From Nevskiaceae bacterium (GTDB lineage: Bacteria > Pseudomonadota > Gammaproteobacteria > Steroidobacterales > Steroidobacteraceae), in the NCBI GenBank assembly GCA_024234075.1, contig JACKOV010000003.1:62001-126000 (forward strand): a DNA stretch of 64,000 bases, read 5' to 3'. Below, piece by piece: positions 53,496 through 60,549 of this stretch (positions are counted from its first letter, which is position 1; each line of letters begins with the position of its first letter). The notes under the pieces are model-generated. The model was not told the origin of the DNA, searched no databases, and worked only from the letters and a program-made list of their open reading frames with translations. A program made the translations under genes and the position numbers.

Positions 53496-53838
53496 TTTGC
53501 ATATCTCGGCGTTGCGCGACACGGAGCAACCTAATGGCATGCCGATGTGGATTTGGTCTGTCGTGGCAGGTGATGTCCTCCATGCACGCGACTACAACGG
53601 ACAGCGCTCCCGTCGGTGCAACGCCGCCATGCGACAGAAAGCGTGGCGGATCGTTGCCGTCGGAATGACGAAGGAAGTGAGCTTCGAGCCGACCTACGGG
53701 CCGATCAATGAGCGAATTGACGATGCCTACCACGCGGAGTATCGCGGCAGTCCATGCCTCGATCCGATGATCACCGACCGCGCGCTCCGCCACGGTCACC
53801 CACCAAGGATGAGCGTGCCGTACAGGTATCGGTCTTGA
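53464..53838 (+). pseudogene. Decayed DUF2255 copy
   Basis: Similarity to the intact DUF2255 protein (43060-43446) begins exactly at the ADH 2 stop codon, with DLHISALRD, so the first 17 residues are missing. MWIWSVVAGDVLHARDYNGQ, then RQKAWRIVAVG and IDDAYHAEYRGSPCLDPMI align well. After that the frame is lost: a one-base shift near 53775 would give ARSATVTHQG, matching the expected end, before a stop. The ATG at 53464 lies inside ADH 2. The gene is therefore truncated at the front and shifted at the back, and probably not functional. Confidence 0.75.
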
Positions 53839-53896
53839 AGGTGCATATGGCACCCAGCCCAACTGTCCCCATCCCTTAACCGCGGAGATCGAGATC

Positions 53897-54904
53897 ATGA
53901 AAAGACGAAACCTCCTCACGGCATCCGCCGCCATGGCGGTGGCGCTCGGGCAGCACTCGCAACTGGCTTTTGCCCAAGGCAATGGCGCTGCGGACAAGCC
54001 GGCACAGCAAACCGGGCCAATCCCCATGCGCCGGCTGAACAACGGCGTCGAAATGCCCATGCTCGGGTTCGGCGCTTACCGCGTCATCGACAACGCCGTG
54101 GCGATCATGGAAACGGCGCTGCGCAGCGGTTACCGGCTGGTCGATACCGCCGCTTACTACGGTAACGAGCAGCAGTTGGGCGAGGCGATCGTGCGCAGTG
54201 AGGTACCCCGCGCCGAGCTGTTCATTTCGACCAAGCTGTGGATTGCCGACTACGGTTACGACGAGGCGCTGCGGGCCTTCGATGCCAGCCTTGAGAAGCT
54301 GGGGCTCGATTACGTCGACATGTACCTGCTGCACTACCCGACACCGCGATATTTCGAGTCAACGGTCGCCGCTTACCGGGCGATGGAGCGCTTGCTCAAG
54401 GAAGGCCGCATTCGCGCCATCGGTGTCAGCAACTTCGAGGTCGAGCATCTGCGCCGACTGAGCGAGCAAACCGAGGTGGTGCCCGCGATCAACCAGATCG
54501 AGCTCCACCCCTACTTCAGCCGGCAGGCCCAGCGGGAAGCGCATTCCTCGCTCGACATCGCGACCCAGGCCTGGTCACCCATCGGCGGTATCTTCATCAA
54601 CCACCCGCGAACGCCCGGTCAGATCGTCCGTGTGCTGGAAGACCCCGCACTTGATCATATTGCTGCCAAGTACGGCAAGACACCGGCCCAGGTCGTGCTG
54701 CGCTGGCACCTGCAGAACGGTGTCATCGTCATTCCCAAGACCAATCACGCCTACCGCATGAAACAGAACCTGGCAGTGTTCGACTTCGAGCTGGACGCAG
54801 CGGACCTGCGTGCCATCAACGACCTCAACCGCGACCTCCGCGGCGGAGGCAACCCGGAAACCTTCGACATGGACTACATGCGCGAGCGCGCACGCAGATC
54901 CTGA
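53897..54904 (+). CDS. Exported aldo/keto reductase (AKR 8)
   Basis: A 335-residue AKR5-like reductase with an N-terminal signal, MKRRNLLTASAAMAVALG followed by HSQLAFAQG; the KRRNLL start is Tat-like though weaker than in AKR 7. Tetrad: LVDTAAYYGNE, FISTKLWIADYGYDE and LLHYPTP, where the usual Trp after His is Tyr. The coenzyme site is VIPKTNHAYRMKQNL. It ends the first long transcription unit; a 318-bp gap follows. Confidence 0.92.
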   Translation: MKRRNLLTASAAMAVALGQHSQLAFAQGNGAADKPAQQTGPIPMRRLNNGVEMPMLGFGAYRVIDNAVAIMETALRSGYRLVDTAAYYGNEQQLGEAIVRSEVPRAELFISTKLWIADYGYDEALRAFDASLEKLGLDYVDMYLLHYPTPRYFESTVAAYRAMERLLKEGRIRAIGVSNFEVEHLRRLSEQTEVVPAINQIELHPYFSRQAQREAHSSLDIATQAWSPIGGIFINHPRTPGQIVRVLEDPALDHIAAKYGKTPAQVVLRWHLQNGVIVIPKTNHAYRMKQNLAVFDFELDAADLRAINDLNRDLRGGGNPETFDMDYMRERARRS

Positions 54905-55222
54905 GGTGAGCGCCGTCCACGCTGACAGCGAGCGGGCGATACGCTCCGGCACGGACGGTTCAGCAGCGCGTCATCGTCGCGCAGCGTCGTGACAGCTGCG
55001 CATGGAGGTCGTGACATCTATGCCTGGCGCAGCGTGAGGAACATCCGCAGTGGCGGTGATCCACGCTTGCCAGTGCTTACAAAAATCCAAACGCGTTTGG
55101 AGTATCCGCCAAAGATCGAAGCGCATCTTTCTAACGCCGCAGTGTGTCGGTGCCTAGCATGGACGGCATGAAGTACGAGACATCGAGCTCGTGTTTCCAA
55201 GCGCACATATCGAGGCACTGAC
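54905..55222. promoter_or_regulatory. 318-bp gap: promoter region of second operon
   Basis: No gene is seen here. The gap interrupts an otherwise nearly gapless array, so a new promoter for the SDR 2 operon is likely. It contains a perfect 16-bp palindrome at 55086-55101 inside an AT-rich patch (CTTACAAAAATCC). No standard -35/-10 pair could be named with confidence. Confidence 0.55.
55086..55101. promoter_or_regulatory. Perfect 16-bp palindrome, candidate operator
   Basis: TCCAAACGCGTTTGGA is identical to its reverse complement over all 16 bases, preceded by an A-run. It lies 122 bp before SDR 2. Size and symmetry suit a TetR- or LacI-type dimeric regulator; no such regulator gene is in the window, and the AraC protein upstream would normally use direct-repeat sites instead. 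Confidence 0.6.
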
Positions 55223-55984
55223 ATGAACATCCACTTTGAAGGAAAGGCCGCGCTGGTCACCGGCGCGGCATCGGGCATCGGCCTGGCCACGGCCGTCGCC
55301 TTTGCCGAATCCGGCGCCGCCGTGGTGCTGGCCGACATGAACCTTGAGGCGGCGCAGGCCGAGGCACAAAAGCTCGTGGCCGCCGGGCACAAGGCCATTG
55401 CCGTGCGCTGCGATGTCACCCAGGAAGCCGATGCGGCCGCCGCGGTGGCCGCGTGCGTGGAGCACTTTGGCAGCCTGGACTTCGCGCTCAACAACGCCGG
55501 GCTACACGTACCTGTTGCCAACACTGCCGATGCCGAAGCCAGCGACTTCGATCTGGCCATCGCCGTGAACCTGCGCGGCGTGTGGAACTGCCTCAAGCAC
55601 GAGCTGCGCCAGATGCGGGCACAGGGCAGTGGCGCCATCGTCAACTGCTCGTCCAACAGCGGGCTGGCGGGGCTGGCCAATCTGGGTGCCTACACCGCCT
55701 CCAAGCACGGTGTCGTCGGCCTGACCAAGAGCGCCGCGCTGGAATATGCACCGCTGGGTATTCGCATCAATGCCGTATGTCCCGGCCCGGTGGAAACGCC
55801 CATGGTGCAAAAAGCCCTGCGCGATGCGCCGGAGCATATGGCGGAAGTGATCAAGGAAATCCCTGCGGGGCGTTTGGGCAAGCCCGAGGAGCTGGCCGGT
55901 GCCGTGCTGTGGCTGTGCAGCCCGCTGGCCGGGTTCGTGGTCGGCCAGGCCATCGCCGTCGATGGCGGCTTCACCACCAAGTAA
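55223..55984 (+). CDS. SDR family oxidoreductase (SDR 2)
   Basis: A 253-residue short-chain dehydrogenase. TGAASGIGLATAVAFAESGA binds the coenzyme, NNAGLHVP follows; catalytic Ser in NCSSNSG and YTASKHG holds Tyr and Lys. It is paralogous to SDR 1, with near-identical stretches such as FDLAIAVNLRGVW against FDRVIAVNLRGVW. It is the first gene of the second operon, followed by MFS 2 after 11 bp. Confidence 0.93.
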   Translation: MNIHFEGKAALVTGAASGIGLATAVAFAESGAAVVLADMNLEAAQAEAQKLVAAGHKAIAVRCDVTQEADAAAAVAACVEHFGSLDFALNNAGLHVPVANTADAEASDFDLAIAVNLRGVWNCLKHELRQMRAQGSGAIVNCSSNSGLAGLANLGAYTASKHGVVGLTKSAALEYAPLGIRINAVCPGPVETPMVQKALRDAPEHMAEVIKEIPAGRLGKPEELAGAVLWLCSPLAGFVVGQAIAVDGGFTTK

Positions 55985-55995
55985 GCGAGTAGACG

Positions 55996-57222
55996 ATGAA
56001 TCCATCCTCCTCCCAAACAACCGGAGCCTGGGGTGCGGTGCTGTCGATCACCGCCTGCGTGGCCGGCCTGATTACGGTGGAATTTCTGCCCGCCGGCCTG
56101 CTCACGCCCATGGCCGAAGGCTTGCAGATTTCGCAAGGCATGGCGGGGCAGACGCTGACGGCCACAGCCTTTGCCGCCATCTTTGCCAGTCTGTTTGCAT
56201 CCCGGGCAACGCGTGGTGTTGACCGCCGCAAAGTGATCCTGGGCTACTCGCTGCTGTTGATCCTGTCCTGCCTGATGACGGCTTTGACCACCCGCTTTGC
56301 CGTCTTGCTGGTGGGTCGGGTGCTGCTGGGCTTGGCGCTGGGCGGGTTCTGGGCCATGGCCGCCGCCATCACCATGCAATTGGTGCCCGCCAAAGACGTA
56401 CCCAAGGCGCTGTCCATCGTCTTTGGCGGGGTGTCGGTGGCACTGGTGCTGGCGGCACCGGCGGGCAGTTTTCTGGGCGAGATCGTCGGCTGGCGCGGGG
56501 TGTTTCTGCTGGCCGCAGGGCTGGGCTTGGCGTGCCTGATCTGGCAGGCGCTGGTGTTGCCCAGGCTGCCTTCACGTGAGCATCGCCCGGCACTGGCGGC
56601 GTTTTTGGTGCTCAAGCGCGCAGGCGTGCCGGCAGCCATGCTGGCGATCTTCGCCGTGTTTGCCGGCCAGTTTGCCTTTTTCACCTATCTGCGGCCGTTC
56701 TTCGAGGCGGTGCCGCACTTCGATGTGCAGCAGATTTCGGCTGTGCTGCTGCTGTTTGGCGTGGCCAACTTCGTCGGCACTTCGCTGTCGTCCTTCTTCC
56801 TCAAAGGCGAGCTCAAGACCACGCTGGCATTTGCGCCGCTGCTGTTGGTGGTATGCGCGGCGGTGCTGATCACTGCCGGACACCTCCCGCTGGTGACCAC
56901 CCTGGTCGTCGCCTCCTGGGGCATGGTGCTGGGGGTAGTGCCGGTGGGTTGGTCCACCTGGGTGGCACGCAGCCTGGCCGATGACGCGGAAAGCGCTGGT
57001 GGCGTGCAGGTGGCGGTGATCCAAGTGGCCAACACCTTCGGTGCAGCTTTTGGCGGCTACCTGCTCGATGCCAATGGTCCGCAGGCCATCCTGATGGCCA
57101 GCGCGATTCTGTTTGCACTGTCGGCCATCACCGTGCTGGCGGCGGTGCGGGTGCGCTCAAGCGCTCCTGAATCTACCGGCGACAAGAAGCAGCCACTGAA
57201 TACCTGCGAGGCCTGCACATGA
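55996..57222 (+). CDS. MFS transporter, NepI/AraJ-like (MFS 2)
   Basis: A 408-residue membrane protein with about 12 helices. TVEFLPAGLLTPMAEGLQIS in helix 1 and LLGLALGGFWAMAAAITMQL in helix 4 are typical of the DHA1 drug and metabolite exporters such as NepI and AraJ. It is probably an efflux pump for substrate or product of the redox cluster. The stop overlaps the metallo-hydrolase start by 4 bp. Confidence 0.9.
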   Translation: MNPSSSQTTGAWGAVLSITACVAGLITVEFLPAGLLTPMAEGLQISQGMAGQTLTATAFAAIFASLFASRATRGVDRRKVILGYSLLLILSCLMTALTTRFAVLLVGRVLLGLALGGFWAMAAAITMQLVPAKDVPKALSIVFGGVSVALVLAAPAGSFLGEIVGWRGVFLLAAGLGLACLIWQALVLPRLPSREHRPALAAFLVLKRAGVPAAMLAIFAVFAGQFAFFTYLRPFFEAVPHFDVQQISAVLLLFGVANFVGTSLSSFFLKGELKTTLAFAPLLLVVCAAVLITAGHLPLVTTLVVASWGMVLGVVPVGWSTWVARSLADDAESAGGVQVAVIQVANTFGAAFGGYLLDANGPQAILMASAILFALSAITVLAAVRVRSSAPESTGDKKQPLNTCEACT

Positions 57223-58325
57223 AACGCGTTTTGATGCTTGCGCTCGCCCTGCTGGTGGCACTGATCATCGGTGCCTGCGCCTATCTCGAACCCCGTCTGG
57301 GACAGTTGCCGCAGGACGAGCGGCTGCAACGTGTGCATGCCTCGGCGCAATACCGTGACGGCGAGTTTCGTAATGAAGTCGCCACGCCGCAGCGTTTGAA
57401 GGGCATCCAGTTTCTGATGGCGGTTATTCGAGGTCGCTTCGAATCACGAGACCGGCCTGAGCCGCCGGCGGCACTGCCGGCCATCAAGACGGATCTGTCG
57501 GCCTTACCGGCAGATCAGGACGCCGTCGTGTGGCTGGGCCATTCGTCCTTCTTTGTTCAGCTTGGCGGCCAGCGTGTGTTGATCGATCCGGTGTTCAGCG
57601 ACCACGCTGCGCCGCTGCCCTGGATGGTGAGGGCGTTCGAGGGCACCAGCCTTTACCGCGTGGACGACCTGCCGCCCATCGATGCCGTGCTGATCTCCCA
57701 CGACCACTATGACCACTTGGACTACGCGACGATGAAGGCGCTGCAGCCGAAGGCTCGGCTGGTGGTCGCCGGCTTGGGCAACGGCGCGCACCTCGAGCGC
57801 TGGGGCTATCTGCCGGCGCAGATTCGTGAAGTCGAATGGAACAATAGTGTGACTCTGGGGACGGACCTGCAGGTGCATGTATTGCCTGCCCAGCACTATT
57901 CGGGGCGCTTTCTGCAGCGCAACCAGAGCCTGTGGGTCAGCTATGCGCTGGAATCCTCGCAGCATCGGCTGTACTTCAGCGGCGACACCGGCTTCGGGCC
58001 GCATTTTCAGGCCATAGCCCAGCGCTTCGGTGATTTCGATCTGGTGGCGCTGGATGCGGGCCAGTACAACGAACGCTGGAGCGATATTCACATGACTCCG
58101 GAGGAAGCCAGCCGCGCCGCGCAGATCCTGTCGGCCCGCTCGCTGCTCACCGCCCATGCCGGGCGCTTCAGCCTGGCGCGCCACGCCTGGGACGAGCCAT
58201 TCGAGCGCGCCCTTACCGCCAGCGAGGGCAAGCCCTATGCGCTGCTGACCCCGCGAATCGGCGAGCCGGTGCAGTTGGACGCGACGACGCAGCGATTTAC
58301 CCACTGGTGGAGCGCCGTTCAGTAG
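57219..58325 (+). CDS. MBL-fold metallo-hydrolase lipoprotein (NAPE-PLD/UlaG-like)
   Basis: A 368-residue hydrolase. The N-terminus MKRVLMLALALLVALIIGAC ends in a lipobox (IGAC), so it is probably a lipoprotein. The metal-binding HxHxDH is in LISHDHYDHLD, with further ligands in AQHYSGR (His), YFSGDTGFG (Asp) and LTAHAGRF (His). The sequence WLGHSSFFVQLGGQRVLIDP is typical of the NAPE-PLD/UlaG branch. It is last in the SDR-MFS-MBL unit. Confidence 0.9.
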   Translation: MKRVLMLALALLVALIIGACAYLEPRLGQLPQDERLQRVHASAQYRDGEFRNEVATPQRLKGIQFLMAVIRGRFESRDRPEPPAALPAIKTDLSALPADQDAVVWLGHSSFFVQLGGQRVLIDPVFSDHAAPLPWMVRAFEGTSLYRVDDLPPIDAVLISHDHYDHLDYATMKALQPKARLVVAGLGNGAHLERWGYLPAQIREVEWNNSVTLGTDLQVHVLPAQHYSGRFLQRNQSLWVSYALESSQHRLYFSGDTGFGPHFQAIAQRFGDFDLVALDAGQYNERWSDIHMTPEEASRAAQILSARSLLTAHAGRFSLARHAWDEPFERALTASEGKPYALLTPRIGEPVQLDATTQRFTHWWSAVQ

Positions 58326-58756
58326 TGCGGCTGGGCAATGAAAGTACGTGTGTCGCCTCGCAACGATGGCTGCATGATTGAGGTTGCGCTGAACGTAGCG
58401 TTCGATCTGGGCCGCACTATCGACCATCGTTCTCCGAACCAGAGAGGAATTGCGCGTGGGCGTTCGGCTCTCCCTCGGATGCACTCGTCAGTTTCAATTC
58501 CGCCTACGGTGGGCCTGACCGCGTGGCATGAAGGTTTCCTCTACCAGGGAACTCCACCACCAATGCATGTCAAAAAACCGGCTCTCATGCCGGTTTTTTG
58601 TTGCCCGGAATCCCGTGTCGTCGCGGGATTCCGCGCGGTTCTGCCGGTGCCACGCGCGCCGGGAACAGCGCCCGAAACCGCCCAGGTTCGCCTCCCTTTT
58701 CCTCTCTCTTCTCCACTTGCCCTCTGACTGAAACCAAACGGCCTCCACGAAAACCG
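58326..58756. other. Intergenic region with hairpins, no supported gene
   Basis: About 430 bp after the metallo-hydrolase gene. Short open frames occur, but none resembles a protein I recognise. It contains the strong terminator at 58572-58599 and a second perfect inverted repeat, CGGAATCCCG (58606-58615) with CGGGATTCCG (58624-58633), with an 8-nt loop. It marks the end of the oxidoreductase array. Confidence 0.6.
58572..58599 (+). terminator. Strong rho-independent terminator
   Basis: The stem AAAAAACCGGC (58572-58582) pairs perfectly with GCCGGTTTTTT (58589-58599); loop TCTCAT. With A- and T-runs on both sides it can work in both directions, ending the SDR-MFS-MBL transcript and any leftward one. 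Confidence 0.88.
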
Positions 58757-58924
58757 GGGCGGTTCAAGACAGCGGCCGGCGGCCAGTTCATGTTCAATCT
58801 GAAGGCGGCGAACCACCAGGTCATCGGCACCAGCGAGGCTTACAAGACCGAAGCATCCCGCGAAGGCGGCATCGCATCGGTCAAGTCCAACGCGCCCGGT
58901 GCCGCGGTCGACGACCAAACCTGA
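58757..58924 (+). pseudogene. YegP/DUF1508 C-terminal fragment
   Basis: RFKTAAGGQFMFNLKAANHQ, then EASREGGIASVKSNAPGA matches the second DUF1508 repeat of YegP nearly residue for residue, including the family end (VDDQT against VKDNT). Only this repeat is present; the first repeat and the N-terminus are missing and the frame upstream runs into hairpin DNA. ATG 58790 could start a 44-residue peptide, but a working protein is doubtful. Confidence 0.7.
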
Positions 58925-59052
58925 CCTGCTTCGCCAATCGTCAGATCCGCCTGGCCTGCTTGCCGGCATTGAATAAACCGTCATTCCCAGGTGGAAGGCA
59001 TTGCCTGGCTTGAGCAAACGCATCCCTTTGGCATTCGCTTCTGCCGTCGGCA

Positions 59053-60546
59053 TCAGGGCGCGAAAACCAGTTCTGGTAGCACAACCTCCCAGGCATCAAG
59101 GCGGCAGTGAGCCGGGTACTCTGGGCTACTGTCGCACTTTCGCCAGAACATTAATCCGCGAACGCGCGCTTCTGTGCAGCTCAGCCCGGCAGGAGGAACG
59201 AAGCGCCTGGATAAGCGGCCGACCGTTACACCTGATCTGCTTTCCAAGCGCACGCCTTTGTCATCAGCGACGTAGCGCAATGGGTCCCCGACCCGCAATG
59301 CAGTGATCGCCCTATGCACTGCGCTACCGCTGGTCTGCCTTCCTGCGTACCCCAGATCAATGTCCTTCAGCCCAAGTCTGAAATACCGATAGGACATAGG
59401 GCCTGGCGCCGGCAACCAACTAGCCGAGGGCCTGCGGAATAGCGCCGGATGATCGCCCAAGCCATCCACGATCTCATTCACGAGACCCATGCGAACCAAC
59501 GTCAGTGTCGCGCGCGCGCGGGTCATGGATACGTAGTACAGGCGCCGCACTGCATCCTTGTCTTCGGTGCGCCCGGCCCGCCACTCGCCATCCAGAACGA
59601 AGACATGATCGAACTCCAGCCCTTTGGCACGATGTGCGGTCAGTAAAAGCACTCCATGCTGCTTGGTTCGGTTGGCATGCCCCCACTCCGCGAGCCAGTC
59701 ACGGAGGATAGAAAGGGATACCTCGGCACCCTGCGTGTCTTCGGCAAACTCGCCTATGGCCTCCGCCAGCATCGGCCACCACCCGGATCCACCCTGCTCA
59801 GCAAGCCAGGGCTGAATGTCATCGGACCGGATCAGTCGTGATCCCAAAGCTCTCTGACGGTCCTCCAGATAGCCGAGCAGAGCCTGCGCCTCTCTCAATC
59901 GCCACAGTGGCGGCGCCTGTTCGTCTGCCATGACGACAGGCACCCCACCTGCCTCCAACGCCGCTCTCAGTGGGTCAAGGAATTTCCATTGGCGAGCGAT
60001 CACGGCAGTCGTTCGCGGATCCAGACCCAACGCCATCATGCGTTTCAGCTCGGTATAAACGGCCAGCGCCTGGTCTGTCGCATCTCGGCCGGCAGGTAGA
60101 ATTTGAACCCGCCCTTGACCCACGAGATCGAGTTCTTGCCAGTCGCCTCCTGGCATTGCCTTCGCTCGCGCTGCATTCACGCGAATCTGCTCGCCCTTCA
60201 TGCGCTCTGCCGCGGCGCCAATCACGGCATTGGCGACGTCGACGATGTGGCGGGTGGATCGATAGTTCTCAATCAGGAACTGGGTCCTGGCCTGGTAGTC
60301 ATCGGCGAAACGCCGAATGAACTCGACCGACGCGCCCGCAAACCCGTAAATGTTCTGATCGTCGTCACCAACAGCGAACAGATTGAGCCGGCCATCCTCG
60401 TCGCTGCGCTTGCGGCCGGCCAGCGCCGATATCAGCTTGTACTGACCCGCATCGATGTCCTGGTACTCGTCCACCAGAATCCATCGAAAGCCAGCCAGTA
60501 GTCGATCACGCTGTGCGTCAGCGTCTTCCGGCGGTAGGTCGCCGCC
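59053..60546 (-). pseudogene. 3' half of RecQ-UvrD fusion gene (UvrD motifs after an in-frame stop)
   Basis: This 497-codon stretch continues the same reading frame after a TAA at 60547-60549. It begins GGDLPPEDADAQRDRLLAGF, then RWILVDEYQDIDAGQYKLIS, which is the UvrD Walker B region. LFAVGDDDQNIYGFAGA, FLIENYRST and LLTAHRAKGLEFDHVFVLDG are UvrD motifs III-V, and RRLYYVSMTRAR is motif VI. The Walker A half of the same ATPase lies before the stop, so this piece alone cannot bind ATP normally. A new start could only be the GTG at 60474. It ends with a Cys-containing C-terminal domain (LSCTEARVRGLMFWRKCDSS). Confidence 0.8.
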
Positions 60547-60549
60547 TTA
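60547..60549 (-). other. In-frame TAA splitting the helicase gene
   Basis: The sequence context on the coding strand is GCC-CTG-CTA-TAA-GGC-GGC-GAC-CTA. The frame before (ending EATALL) and after (GGDLPPED) is identical, without insertion or deletion, so one base change (for instance from AAA, CAA or GAA) explains it. Confidence 0.85.

Noticed and set aside
58338..58731. Short open frames around the terminator after the metallo-hydrolase gene
   Set aside because: They read through strong hairpins, overlap each other in several frames and match no family I know.
59053..60474. Independent UvrD-like gene starting at GTG 60474
   Set aside because: The frame is continuous with the upstream helicase apart from one TAA, and the piece lacks Walker A, so it is better read as the severed 3' part of one gene.
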